64,000 nucleotides of DNA, from positions 744,001-808,000 of the forward strand of contig NZ_AP024235.1 in NCBI RefSeq assembly GCF_016756315.1. Direction: 5' to 3'. Positions 44,129 through 52,297 of this stretch are shown here, piece by piece. The DNA comes from Alteromonas sp. KC3 (GTDB lineage: Bacteria; Pseudomonadota; Gammaproteobacteria; Enterobacterales; Alteromonadaceae). The stretch's first letter is position 1. Each line of letters starts with the position of its first letter. The position numbers were made by a program, and so were the translations under genes. Under the pieces are notes generated by a model that saw nothing but the letters and a program-made list of their open reading frames with translations, had not been told where the DNA came from and ran no database searches.

Positions 44129-44145
44129 CTTAAGAAAACCTTAAG
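44129..44145 (-). promoter_or_regulatory. PmrA/QseB-type box upstream of the two-component operon
   Basis: Exact CTTAAG-N5-CTTAAG; on the minus strand TATACC follows 8 nt later as a -10 candidate. It lies in the 81-nt gap between the periplasmic binding protein gene and the response regulator gene. Confidence 0.78.
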
Positions 44146-44165
44146 GTTTTTTATTGGGCATCTGC

Positions 44166-45077
44166 TCAGTTGCTATTCGTTTCGTCACGTAATGCTTTAA
44201 TTGCTGAACTTGCATGTTTGTCCCACTGCGCGTAGTCGAGGACATAAGGAATGGCGGGGTTTTTTAAAGTATGGGTTGTTCGTGAGGGTGAATCTACAAT
44301 TAATGCTGCTTTTTTATGACCTTCCTGCGCTTCAAATAATGCCGACAGTTCGCCGTTTTCTAATAGCCGTATCAGTCCAATACGCAACCGATTAGCAAGT
44401 GCAGTATTTTGAGGACTGACAAAAAAGTACTCATAACTTGGATATCGAAGAATATGGTTTTCTTCTAATATAATATTCTTATCAGCGTGACGCGCTAAAT
44501 CGCGATGCACCTCAATAACGTTGCGGGGAAACCCGTCGACCAAGTCTCTTTCGACCATAGAGAACATCGATTGAAACCATAAACTCCAGTCTTCGCCTGA
44601 GACCGTGTAGCCATTATGCTCTAAAATCTCAAGGTCGGGCCAATCATCGCCCTGTACTAGCGTCATTGATTTAAGCTGATTTATATCGATATGGAGAGGA
44701 AAGTCCAGTTGACGCTTAGGGTTAATAACCAATACCCGGTGACCGGCAAAACCTTTTAAAAGTGGCAGTCTTATCGCGATAAGTTTTTGCTCACGAGTGC
44801 GATTAGTAACGCTCCACATAATATCGGCATCACCGTTAATTAATGACACCAGTTGTCGACTTTGACTCATAGGGTGGGGATGCGGAGCGATTGATGTTGT
44901 ACCGAATTCAGGCGTAATATTAAGTGCCGCTTGCAAAACGGCAATATGGTAGTGCCCGTAGTCACTGTCAGCAAATGCTCGGGTATAGATTATTTCGTCT
45001 GCTTCCTTTGCCTGCGAAATACTTATGCACGTTGAAACCAACCATGCACAAAGTGTAATGCAGAAAGCGTTTTTCAT
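44166..45077 (-). CDS. periplasmic solute-binding-like protein (SBP type 3 fold)
   Basis: A 303-residue exported protein with a signal peptide (SISQA-K) and the two-lobe pattern of amino-acid-type binding proteins, without any transporter genes beside it. Features include VSLINGDADIMWSVTNRTREQ in the first lobe, a central crossover, and SYEYFFVSPQNTALANRLRIGL near the end. Orphan proteins of this type sometimes act as sensors or surface-associated hydrolase partners; here it lies just upstream of a two-component operon on the same strand and might supply its signal. No Shine-Dalgarno is visible before the ATG (the upstream sequence is A/T only), so translation may be weak. Confidence 0.72.
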   Translation of the reverse strand: MKNAFCITLCAWLVSTCISISQAKEADEIIYTRAFADSDYGHYHIAVLQAALNITPEFGTTSIAPHPHPMSQSRQLVSLINGDADIMWSVTNRTREQKLIAIRLPLLKGFAGHRVLVINPKRQLDFPLHIDINQLKSMTLVQGDDWPDLEILEHNGYTVSGEDWSLWFQSMFSMVERDLVDGFPRNVIEVHRDLARHADKNIILEENHILRYPSYEYFFVSPQNTALANRLRIGLIRLLENGELSALFEAQEGHKKAALIVDSPSRTTHTLKNPAIPYVLDYAQWDKHASSAIKALRDETNSN

Positions 45078-45180
45078 TTTTATTTTTGTTTAAAAATACA
45101 ACACATCAACCCTACACCAATTTTTAAACCAAGTCACCGATGTTCGTTGAAAAATCATCCTATTTTTTTGGTTTTAGGGG

Positions 45181-45208
45181 TTCGCATTTGCGACAATTCC
45201 TGTATAAT
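45181..45208 (+). promoter_or_regulatory. candidate promoter of rplM-rpsI
   Basis: A consensus -10 TATAAT (45203-45208) is preceded by TTCGCA (45181-45186) with 16-nt spacing. It lies about 140 nt before rplM, leaving a structured leader. Confidence 0.55.
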
Positions 45209-45215
45209 TCGCGCC

Positions 45216-45345
45216 CTGCCCAGTTACGCCCACCTTTGGGAAGGTGGAAGAATCAGCCGGCTCGAAGGGGTCATTGTGTTGATTTTAAGGTGATTTCTGG
45301 TGTTCAGAAATCAGTAACGACGATATTATTCGGGTGAATTTGAAA
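45216..45345 (+). promoter_or_regulatory. structured 5' leader of rplM
   Basis: Two clean stem-loops are visible in the leader: CCACCTT/AAGGTGG (45230-45247, TGGG loop) and TGATTTCTG/CAGAAATCA (45291-45313, 5-nt loop), the latter 32 nt before the ATG. In E. coli the rplM-rpsI operon is autogenously repressed through its leader, so a similar role is plausible. I cannot match the structure to a defined RNA family by eye. Confidence 0.5.
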
Positions 45346-45774
45346 ATGAAAACTTTTGTTGCTAAGCCAGAAACGGTACAACGTGACTGGTATGTGGTAG
45401 ACGCCACAGACAAAACTCTAGGCCGTTTGGCTTCTGAAATCGCACTACGCCTTCGTGGTAAGCACAAGCCAGAGTACACGCCTCACGTGGACACTGGTGA
45501 TTACATCGTAGTAATCAATGCTGAGAAAGTTGCGGTAACAGGCCGTAAAGCGCAAGACAAAATGTACTATGCGCACTCTGGTTACCCAGGTGGTCTTAAA
45601 GAGACAAACTTTGAAAAACTAATTGCTCACAAGCCAGAAATGGTTATTGAAAAAGCAGTTAAAGGCATGTTGCCAAAAGGCCCTCTAGGTCGCGCAATGT
45701 TCCGTAAAATGAAAGTTTACGCAGGTGCAGAGCACAAGCACACCGCACAGCAACCACAAGTTTTGGACATTTAA
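45346..45774 (+). CDS. rplM: 50S ribosomal protein L13
   Basis: Large-subunit protein that binds 23S rRNA early in assembly. The 142 residues from [15 protein letters not shown] to the end match the bacterial L13 length exactly, with [33 protein letters not shown] and [21 protein letters not shown]. The ATG at 45346 is used; an in-frame alternative 12 nt earlier would add four residues not found in the family. The rpsI gene follows after 12 nt. Confidence 0.97.
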   Translation: MKTFVAKPETVQRDWYVVDATDKTLGRLASEIALRLRGKHKPEYTPHVDTGDYIVVINAEKVAVTGRKAQDKMYYAHSGYPGGLKETNFEKLIAHKPEMVIEKAVKGMLPKGPLGRAMFRKMKVYAGAEHKHTAQQPQVLDI

Positions 45775-45786
45775 GGAGCTATTAAC

Positions 45787-46179
45787 ATGGCAGATACTCA
45801 ATACTACGGCACAGGCCGCCGCAAAAGTTCTACTGCTCGTGTGTTCCTACGTCCAGGCACAGGTAGCATTAAAGTAAACCAACGCGCTCTTGACGAGTAC
45901 TTTGGTCGTGAAACAGAGTGCATGGTTGTTCGTCAGCCACTTGAACTTGTTGAAATGACTGAAAAGTTTGACGTATACATCACTGTTAAAGGTGGTGGTT
46001 CTAACGGTCAAGCGGGTGCAATCCGTCACGGTCTTACTCGTGCTCTTATGGAGTATGATGAGGCTCTACGTCCAGCACTTCGTAAAGCTGGCTTCGTTAC
46101 TCGTGACGCACGTCGCGTTGAACGTAAGAAAGTTGGTCTACACAAAGCGCGTAAGCGTCCACAATTCTCAAAGCGTTAA
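45787..46179 (+). CDS. rpsI: 30S ribosomal protein S9
   Basis: Small-subunit protein whose C-terminal tail reaches the P-site tRNA. At 130 residues it aligns with E. coli S9 from start to finish: [50 protein letters not shown] and the basic ending KRPQFSKR. A strong AAGGAG lies 7 nt before the ATG. A terminator follows. Confidence 0.97.
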   Translation: MADTQYYGTGRRKSSTARVFLRPGTGSIKVNQRALDEYFGRETECMVVRQPLELVEMTEKFDVYITVKGGGSNGQAGAIRHGLTRALMEYDEALRPALRKAGFVTRDARRVERKKVGLHKARKRPQFSKR

Positions 46180-46200
46180 TTTTTACGTTTTTTGTATTGC

Positions 46201-46228
46201 AAAAACCCGGCTTATGCCGGGTTTTTTA
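46201..46228 (+). terminator. terminator of the rplM-rpsI operon
   Basis: AAAAACCCGGC (46201-46211) pairs with GCCGGGTTTTT (46216-46226) around a TTAT loop, followed by more T residues. Confidence 0.9.
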
Positions 46229-46617
46229 TTATCTCAATCTACATAACTTCAACGATTTATACCGCTATATACCCCACAGCACTTAGCGCTAGTTAAAATA
46301 ACAAAGGTTTAATTTCTGCCGTGTTTTACCTCAAAACAACAGCAAAACCTTGATTTGCGGTATTTCCTACTTTGATCTTAAATAAAGTTTTCAATTAAAT
46401 TGTCGCTTAAATATCAGTAAAACCTTGTGTTTATAAGGGCTTTTCTTTTATCATTTGCGGTCGAAAATTTTGTAAAATTTCGTGAATTCGTAAGCTAGTG
46501 AAAATTCACTGTTACGTCGCTTTCATGACAAGCCATATGATGCTACGACACAAGCGAGATAAAACCAGTATAAGCTTGTGTTACACATCATAATTATCCA
46601 AACCTGGAGAAATGTGG
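46229..46617. other. AT-rich leader and promoter region of the petABC operon
   Basis: 389 nt without a supportable gene. It contains a candidate promoter (46372-46400) and two pairs of 9-bp direct repeats: AAAACCTTG at 46344-46352 and 46419-46427, and ATTTGCGGT at 46353-46361 and 46453-46461. In the first instance the two words are adjacent. These may be binding sites of a regulator of respiration genes, but I cannot name one. Confidence 0.45.
46372..46400 (+). promoter_or_regulatory. candidate sigma-70 promoter for petABC
   Basis: TTGATC (46372-46377), a 17-nt spacer and TTAAAT (46395-46400). It is a moderate match and was chosen by eye; other AT-rich hexamers are close by. Confidence 0.35.
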
Positions 46618-47250
46618 ATGAGCAATGTATCTGTAGATGCAACAGAGTCTGCACAAAACGATAACCAGCCAGAAAACAACACTCGTCGTCGGTTCTTGAC
46701 CGTTGCCACGTCGGTAGTTGGTGGTGTAGGTGTTGTTGGTGCTGCTGTGCCTTTTATTGCGTCCTGGAATCCAAGCGCCAAAGCAAAAGCGGCTGGTGCT
46801 GACGTTGAAGTAGATATCAGCGGGATTGAGCCTGGACAGTTAGTACGTGTAATGTGGCGAAGCAAGCCTGTATGGATTGTACGTCGCACGCCAGAAATTC
46901 TTGAAGAACTAGGCACACACGAAGATAAGCTGAAAGATCCTAACTCTGAAGCTGAGCAGCAACCTACTTTTGCTCAAAACCGTTTCCGTTCAATGAAAGA
47001 AGAATACCTCATTCTAGTTGGTATTTGTACGCACCTTGGATGCTCTCCACAGCACCTTAAAGATGGCGCTTTCGAAGAGGTAGTAGAAGGGGTTCCAGAT
47101 GGTTTCTTCTGCCCTTGCCACGGTTCTAAGTTTGATATGGCAGGACGTGTATTTGAAAACGTACCGGCACCATTAAACCTAGTTGTGCCGCCTTATCAGT
47201 TCGTTAATGACACAACTGTTATTATCGGCTCAGAAGCGGAGGTTGTTTAA
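46618..47250 (+). CDS. petA: ubiquinol-cytochrome c reductase, Rieske iron-sulfur subunit
   Basis: Rieske [2Fe-2S] subunit of the cytochrome bc1 complex, accepting an electron from ubiquinol and passing it to cytochrome c1. The cluster ligands are C137 and H139 (CTHLGC) and C165 and H168 (CPCHGS), with the disulfide cysteines C142 and C167. The N-terminus is a twin-arginine signal-anchor (TRRRFL followed by a hydrophobic helix), as the folded protein is exported by Tat. The ATG at 46618 is chosen over 46612 because GGAG at 46606-46609 lies 8 nt before it. petB follows after 1 nt. Confidence 0.96.
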   Translation: MSNVSVDATESAQNDNQPENNTRRRFLTVATSVVGGVGVVGAAVPFIASWNPSAKAKAAGADVEVDISGIEPGQLVRVMWRSKPVWIVRRTPEILEELGTHEDKLKDPNSEAEQQPTFAQNRFRSMKEEYLILVGICTHLGCSPQHLKDGAFEEVVEGVPDGFFCPCHGSKFDMAGRVFENVPAPLNLVVPPYQFVNDTTVIIGSEAEVV

Positions 47251-47251
47251 T

Positions 47252-48517
47252 ATGAATGCTTTCCTAGGTTGGATTGAAGAACGCATCCCAATGATGCGCG
47301 TAGCAAATATGCACGCTCTTCAATACCCTGCGCCAAAGAACATGAACTTTTGGTATGTGTTCGGTTTCTTGGCAACTATCGTTTTAGTTAACCAAATTAT
47401 TACTGGTATTTGGTTGACCATGAACTTCGTTCCTTCTTCAGAAGGCGCTTTTGCTTCTGTTGAATACATCATGCGTGAGATCGACTACGGTTGGATTATC
47501 CGTTACATGCACAGTACTGGCGCGTCAGCGTTCTTTATTGTAGTATATCTGCACATGTTCCGTGGCATGATTTACGGTTCTTATCAGAAGCCACGTGAGC
47601 TCCTATGGGTGTTTGGTATGTTTATCTACCTTGCGCTTATGGCAGAAGCATTCATGGGTTATGTACTTCCTTGGGGACAAATGTCTTACTGGGGTGCACA
47701 GGTAATCGTATCGCTGTTTGGCGCTATACCTGTTGTTGGTCCTGACCTAGTAATCTGGCTACAGGGTGACTACGTTATCTCTGGCGCAACGCTAAACCGT
47801 TTCTTCGCACTACACGTTATTGCGCTGCCATTGGTTATTGTAATTCTTGTATTCCTTCACATTATCGCGCTTCACGAAGTGGGTTCAAACAACCCTGATG
47901 GTATCGCTATCAAGCATAAGAAGGGATCACTACCTGAGTCTGAAAAGACAAAATATGAAATTCACGAGTACTACACAAGCAAGTACGATATTGCTGACGA
48001 TGTACTACCGTTCTTCCCGCACATCGTGCTTAAAGATCTAGTGGCGTTCTGTGTATTCTTAGCGCTGTTTACCTATGTGTTGTTCTTTGCGCCAGAAATG
48101 GGCGGTAAGTTCCTAGAGCACCCTAACTTTGAAATTGCTAACCCGCTGAAGACACCTGAGCATATCTTCCCAGTGTGGTACTTCACGCCGTTCTACGCCA
48201 TTTTGAAAGCGGTACCGGATAAGCTATTCGGGGTATTAGCAATGTTTGGCGCAATTGCAGCGCTATTCGCTCTGCCTTGGGTTGATCGCGGACGTGTTAA
48301 GTCATGGCGCTATCGCTGTGGTCTACACAAAGTAAACCTTATTGTGTTTGCTATTGTGTTTATCTTCCTAGGTTACCTAGGTGGTACGCCACAAGAAAAC
48401 TGGAAAATCATTGCATCTCAAATCGCGACAGTAATGTATTTCGGTTTCTTCATTGCACTGTTCTTGTACAGCAAAAATGAAAACACTAAACCTGTGCCAG
48501 AGAGGATTTCTAAATGA
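47252..48517 (+). CDS. petB: ubiquinol-cytochrome c reductase, cytochrome b subunit
   Basis: Membrane core of the bc1 complex, carrying haems bL and bH and the Qo and Qi quinone sites. The 421-residue protein has eight helices; the haem histidines lie in MHSTGASAFFIVVYLHMFRG and in HVIALPLVIVILVFLH, with the conserved arginine and glycines around them. The Qo-site PEWY-type motif appears as PVWYFTPFYAI. GGAGG (47238-47242) lies 9 nt upstream of the ATG at 47252. The end overlaps petC by 4 nt. Confidence 0.96.
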   Translation: MNAFLGWIEERIPMMRVANMHALQYPAPKNMNFWYVFGFLATIVLVNQIITGIWLTMNFVPSSEGAFASVEYIMREIDYGWIIRYMHSTGASAFFIVVYLHMFRGMIYGSYQKPRELLWVFGMFIYLALMAEAFMGYVLPWGQMSYWGAQVIVSLFGAIPVVGPDLVIWLQGDYVISGATLNRFFALHVIALPLVIVILVFLHIIALHEVGSNNPDGIAIKHKKGSLPESEKTKYEIHEYYTSKYDIADDVLPFFPHIVLKDLVAFCVFLALFTYVLFFAPEMGGKFLEHPNFEIANPLKTPEHIFPVWYFTPFYAILKAVPDKLFGVLAMFGAIAALFALPWVDRGRVKSWRYRCGLHKVNLIVFAIVFIFLGYLGGTPQENWKIIASQIATVMYFGFFIALFLYSKNENTKPVPERISK

Positions 48518-49248
48518 AAAAATTGATGTGCTTTTTAGCCTTCTTCCTACCTGGCGTAGCGCTTGCGGCAGGTGGAAACGTACACCTTGATAAAGCGCCT
48601 ATCGATTTAACCGATAAGGCGTCTTTACAACGCGGTGCACAATTGTTCATGAACTACTGTTTAGGCTGTCACTCTATGAAGTATCAGCGCTATCAGCGTT
48701 CATTCCAAGATTTGGGTATTCCTGATGAATTGGGCCAAGAGCATTTGCAGTTTACGGGTGAAAAGGTTTCTGACTATATTACCCGTGCTATGCCTGAAGA
48801 GGCGGCTGCAACATGGTTCGGTGCGGCGCCACCAGACCTTACGCTTGTTGCTCGTGTTCGTGGAGAAGACTGGATTTACACTTACCTTCGCTCTTTCTAT
48901 GTTGATGAGAGCCGTCCGTTTGGTGTGAACAACACAGTGTTCCCTGAAGTGGGTATGCCACACGTACTTCAACCACTTCAAGGTACGCCAACGCGCACCT
49001 ATGAAGAGCAAATGGTTGACGGTGAAATGGTTAAGCGTTACGTAGGCATTAAGTCAGATGGTACTGGCGCGATGTCTCCTGACGAGTACGACCAAGCTGT
49101 TGCCGATATTGTGAACTTCCTTGAGTACACAGGTGAGCCTTCAAAACTTGAATCTCATAAAATCGGTAAGTGGGTACTTATCTTTATCGCAGTATTGTTT
49201 GTATTTGTTTACTTACTGAAGAAAGAATACTGGCGAGAAGTGCACTAA
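48514..49248 (+). CDS. petC: ubiquinol-cytochrome c reductase, cytochrome c1 subunit
   Basis: Haem c subunit of the bc1 complex. It has a signal peptide (PGVALA-A), the covalent haem site C49-L-G-C52-H53, a probable Met axial ligand in VFPEVGMPHVL, and a single C-terminal anchor helix (KWVLIFIAVLFVFVYLL) ending in a short basic tail. The length of 244 residues is normal. It starts in the petB stop (ATGA), and a terminator follows, closing the three-gene operon. Confidence 0.96.
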   Translation: MKKLMCFLAFFLPGVALAAGGNVHLDKAPIDLTDKASLQRGAQLFMNYCLGCHSMKYQRYQRSFQDLGIPDELGQEHLQFTGEKVSDYITRAMPEEAAATWFGAAPPDLTLVARVRGEDWIYTYLRSFYVDESRPFGVNNTVFPEVGMPHVLQPLQGTPTRTYEEQMVDGEMVKRYVGIKSDGTGAMSPDEYDQAVADIVNFLEYTGEPSKLESHKIGKWVLIFIAVLFVFVYLLKKEYWREVH

Positions 49249-49272
49249 TCGCACAGATTTATGTATAATACC

Positions 49273-49299
49273 AAAAGGGGGCTTCTCGCCCCCTTTTTT
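49273..49299 (+). terminator. terminator of petABC
   Basis: AAAAGGGGGC (49273-49282) pairs with GCCCCCTTTT (49288-49297) around a TTCTC loop, with the stem flowing into the T-run. Confidence 0.9.
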
Positions 49300-49359
49300 G
49301 GCATTTGTAATTCGCTCATTTTAGTGGGCATAAACTTGTTTCTCGACGGAGGAAATTGA

Positions 49360-49992
49360 ATGGCCGTAGCCGCGAATAAACGTTCTATTATGACGTTGTT
49401 CTCTGACACAATTGATATTTATAGCCACCAGGTGCGCATTGTGTTGGCAGAAAAAGGTGTGGGTGTTGAAATCAGCTACACAGATCCTAGCAACCTGTCT
49501 GAAGATCTGTTGGAGCTAAACCCTTACGGTACTGTTCCAACTCTTGTTGATCGTGAACTTGTACTTTACAAGTCACACATCATCATGGAATACCTTGATG
49601 AGCGTTTCCCACATCCACCACTTATGCCGGTTTACCCAGTATCGCGTGGTCAAAGCCGTCTTATGATGCATCGCATTGAGCAAGACTGGTACTCTTTGGC
49701 AGCACGTATTTTCCGTGGTGAAGGCGATGTTGAAGCAGCGCGCAATGAATTGCGTGAAGCGCTACTTTCTTTAGCGCCTGTGTTTGGTGAAATGCCTTAC
49801 TTCATGAGTGAAGAATTCAGCTTAGTTGATTGCTATCTTGCTCCGCTACTATGGCGTCTTCCTGCGCTAGGTATTGAGCTAAATGGTGCAGGCAGTAAAG
49901 AGATTAACGCGTATATGAATCGTATTTTCTCGCGCAGCTCATTTAAAGCGTCTTTGACGGACCAAGAGCGTGAGATCCACAACCCGTTATGA
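49360..49992 (+). CDS. sspA: stringent starvation protein A
   Basis: Glutathione-S-transferase-like protein that binds RNA polymerase and affects sigma-factor-dependent transcription in stationary phase and acid stress. The N-terminal thioredoxin-like domain (MTLFSDTIDIYSHQVRIVLAEKG, NPYGTVPTLVDRELVLYKS) and the helical C-terminal domain (SEEFSLVDCYLAPLLWRLP) are typical; catalytic GST residues are not expected. An excellent GGAGGA precedes the ATG. It overlaps sspB by 4 nt, as in E. coli, and lies after petABC as in many gammaproteobacteria. Confidence 0.96.
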   Translation: MAVAANKRSIMTLFSDTIDIYSHQVRIVLAEKGVGVEISYTDPSNLSEDLLELNPYGTVPTLVDRELVLYKSHIIMEYLDERFPHPPLMPVYPVSRGQSRLMMHRIEQDWYSLAARIFRGEGDVEAARNELREALLSLAPVFGEMPYFMSEEFSLVDCYLAPLLWRLPALGIELNGAGSKEINAYMNRIFSRSSFKASLTDQEREIHNPL

Positions 49993-50465
49993 CATCTATG
50001 ACGTCAAACCAGCCCTATTTACTTAGGGCTTTTTATGAGTGGATTGTTGATAACGATTTAACACCTTACATTGTAGTTGATGCAACCAATGAGTTGGTGG
50101 AAGTGCCGCAGGAATTCGTCAAAGACGGACAAATTGTCTTAAACGTATCCCCAAGCGCATGTGTAAACTTCTCACTTGATGTGGAAGGCTTGTCATTTCA
50201 AGCGCGATTTGGTGGGCAACCACGTCGTTTAAGCATGCCCTGCGAAGCGGTAATGGCCATATATGCACGTGAGAATGGTGCCGGAACTGTGTTTGCCACA
50301 GAAGAGGATATTGCGCGTGCACAAGAAGAGCGTCAACAGCACGAGTCTGATGCACCACAGCCTCAAAGTGGCCCTACGTCACTTGAAGACGCAGATGCAG
50401 CAGATAAAGCAGATGCACCTGTGCCACCTAAAAAAGGTAAGCCTACCCTTAAGGTGATCAAATAA
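49989..50465 (+). CDS. sspB: ClpXP adaptor SspB
   Basis: Delivers ssrA-tagged peptides and certain other substrates to ClpXP. The N-terminal substrate-binding domain runs from QPYLLRAFYEWIVDNDLTPYI through FQARFGGQPRRLSMPCEAVMAIYARENG. A long flexible linker rich in Glu, Gln, Ala and Pro follows, and the extreme C-terminus KPTLKVIK is the ClpX-docking motif. At 158 residues it fits the family. No terminator is obvious on the plus strand in the next 100 nt. Confidence 0.95.
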   Translation: MTSMTSNQPYLLRAFYEWIVDNDLTPYIVVDATNELVEVPQEFVKDGQIVLNVSPSACVNFSLDVEGLSFQARFGGQPRRLSMPCEAVMAIYARENGAGTVFATEEDIARAQEERQQHESDAPQPQSGPTSLEDADAADKADAPVPPKKGKPTLKVIK

Positions 50466-50549
50466 ATCGATGTAGCCTGGTTTCAATATTATGTTGAAGC
50501 CAGCTCATTGCATCGTTACTTTTCTGTTTCGTAATCTCTATTTATCTAT

Positions 50550-50584
50550 AAAAAAGCACCCATAGCACGTAGTGCAAGGGCGCT
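50550..50584 (-). terminator. terminator of the spondin-domain genes
   Basis: On the minus strand AGCGCCC pairs with GGGTGCT (one G-U), enclosing an inner GCAC/GTGC hairpin, and a run of six T residues follows. It lies about 50 nt past the stop of the minus-strand collagen-like spondin gene. Confidence 0.7.
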
Positions 50585-50630
50585 CTTGTCATACACAAAT
50601 ATCATAATCTGCTAAGCATACTAATGACAA

Positions 50631-51470
50631 TTAGCGTGTTCGTGTGATCACAACTCTGCTTGTCGGAAAATCAAAGCGATGCCCTTCAGTTAAAACCGAA
50701 GTCGCTAAACCTTCACGGCTGGGATCGGTTGCATTAGCATTGGTAGTAACACCTGTATGCAAACGCACAACATCCGCTAAGTCGTCTCGTACTGGATCAT
50801 AACCCGCAGCCTCGCCGCCGCCACCTGCTGCACCCGCTGCTGGCCCAGGCATGGTTGCTGCGGTTTCAGTATTTGCCTCTGTACCAGCGTCCCATGTTAC
50901 TGTCATAAAGGTTTTACTGTCACCCACCGACATATTGCTAACATCGGCTGCATTTAGCCCTGTGAAGGCATCGTTGGTGTTCACCAGCATCGTGGTTACC
51001 GTTAAACGTAAATCGTCAGCATCGAGTTCAGGAACCACCAAGGTGAACATGTCACTGCTCGTTTTAGGTCCTAAAATTCCACCCGAGTTCTGCGCATCCA
51101 AGAAATCGGTAGAGCCCATAGCCTCTTCAATCACCATCGCTGGGTTACCGCCTTCGGCCATAACTTCTATGCCCATGCTCGCCGCTTCGCCTTCTGCAAA
51201 AGCGTGGTAGCCTGATTCATGAAGAACAATGGCTGCTGGGGCAAACGGCTGTGCATAGGTAAGATTGGTGATTTGGACGGTATATACTGCTGAATTACCG
51301 TTAATACCGTCTTGGCCATCTGCGCCGTCTTGTCCATCTGTGCCATCGACACCCGCTTCACCTTGCGGACCAGCAGGCCCTTGGGGTCCTGTATCGCCAT
51401 CATCGCCACACGCACTGACTAGTGCAGAGAGGATTAGCAGCGTACTGAGTTTTACAATTGGATTTTTCAT
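50631..51470 (-). CDS. lipoprotein with collagen-like repeat and spondin domain
   Basis: A 279-residue surface or periplasmic lipoprotein. The signal peptide ends in LVSAC (lipobox, Cys21). About twelve Gly-X-Y triplets follow (residues 22-57; GPQGPAGPQGEAG, then GTDGQDGADGQDG), forming a short collagen-like stalk. The rest is a spondin_N-type domain starting YTVQITNLTYAQPFAP and containing LVNTNDAFTGLN, related to the neighbouring gene. The domain resembles proteins of animal extracellular matrix, and bacterial members are poorly studied. It starts 11 nt after the stop of its paralog on the minus strand, so the two are cotranscribed. Confidence 0.82.
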   Translation of the reverse strand: MKNPIVKLSTLLILSALVSACGDDGDTGPQGPAGPQGEAGVDGTDGQDGADGQDGINGNSAVYTVQITNLTYAQPFAPAAIVLHESGYHAFAEGEAASMGIEVMAEGGNPAMVIEEAMGSTDFLDAQNSGGILGPKTSSDMFTLVVPELDADDLRLTVTTMLVNTNDAFTGLNAADVSNMSVGDSKTFMTVTWDAGTEANTETAATMPGPAAGAAGGGGEAAGYDPVRDDLADVVRLHTGVTTNANATDPSREGLATSVLTEGHRFDFPTSRVVITRTR

Positions 51471-51481
51471 TCTAACGCTCC

Positions 51482-52297
51482 TTACGACGCAGGAACCGTA
51501 ATAACAACACGTGCAACAGGGTTCAACCAGCGGTGTACCGTAGAATCAAGGTCGCTAGCGCCGCCAGCGTTATCAGTATCACCTAGCGCGTTTCTGTGAA
51601 TATGAACCGGGCCGTCTTCACCATCTTCAACTTCCCCGTTAACAACTTGTGCACCTACGCCTGTACCACCGGTACCCAAATCAACAATACGAGTTGGGGC
51701 ACCACCACCCGCTACTCCAGGCAGACCATAGCCACCTAACGCGTTGCCTGTACCCGCTTCAACTACATCAGTGCGTGCACTGTTCAACTCATCATTTAAC
51801 TCTGTACCTGCATCATAGGCATTAAGATAGTAAGTATAAGTGCCAGGTTCTGTGGGGATTTCTATACTGTCCATACCAACAAATGCATCGTTAGTTGGGA
51901 TCAACATCGCCAATAACGAAAGGTATGGCTTGTCCATAGTATCGAACGGATAGCTAAGTGTCGCACTAGGTGCCAGAAGACCACCAAAACGGTGCCATGT
52001 ATTTGAGCCATTATCCGTGTCTACAGGGCCAAGAAGCGCTTCAAAGTTAGCGCCACTTGAATCTGCATTTTGCTCATCGTCGATAACGCCAGCCTCTGCA
52101 AGCCACGCTAATGCAGTTGATGCAGGCTGACCCACTTCAAACGCATCTACCGTGTCGTCATGGGCAATAACCAGTCGAGGGGTAAAGCTTTGTGCCTGCG
52201 TTAAATTGGTAATTTCAACATCGACAGTCACTGCGTGGCTGAATGAAGCCGCGGCTAACGATAGCAGGGTAGCGCTAGCAAGTTTGGTGAATTTCAT
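51482..52297 (-). CDS. exported spondin domain protein
   Basis: A 271-residue secreted protein with a signal peptide (ASFSHA-V) and one spondin_N-type domain: VDVEITNLTQAQSFTPRLVIAHD, LLAMLIPTNDAFVGMDS, then YDAGTELNDELNS. A Gly-rich segment (about 195-225) and a His-containing VHIHRNALGD lead to a final strand, NPVARVVITVPAS. The paralog downstream shares the TNLTxAQxFxP, NTNDAFxG and DAGTE segments, so a tandem duplication is clear. It is divergent from an atypical response regulator gene (208-nt gap) that could control it. Confidence 0.85.
   Translation of the reverse strand: MKFTKLASATLLSLAAASFSHAVTVDVEITNLTQAQSFTPRLVIAHDDTVDAFEVGQPASTALAWLAEAGVIDDEQNADSSGANFEALLGPVDTDNGSNTWHRFGGLLAPSATLSYPFDTMDKPYLSLLAMLIPTNDAFVGMDSIEIPTEPGTYTYYLNAYDAGTELNDELNSARTDVVEAGTGNALGGYGLPGVAGGGAPTRIVDLGTGGTGVGAQVVNGEVEDGEDGPVHIHRNALGDTDNAGGASDLDSTVHRWLNPVARVVITVPAS

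Noticed and set aside
45140..45337. Possible leader peptide gene before rplM
   Set aside because: No Shine-Dalgarno, and it runs through the rplM promoter and the base-paired leader; random composition.
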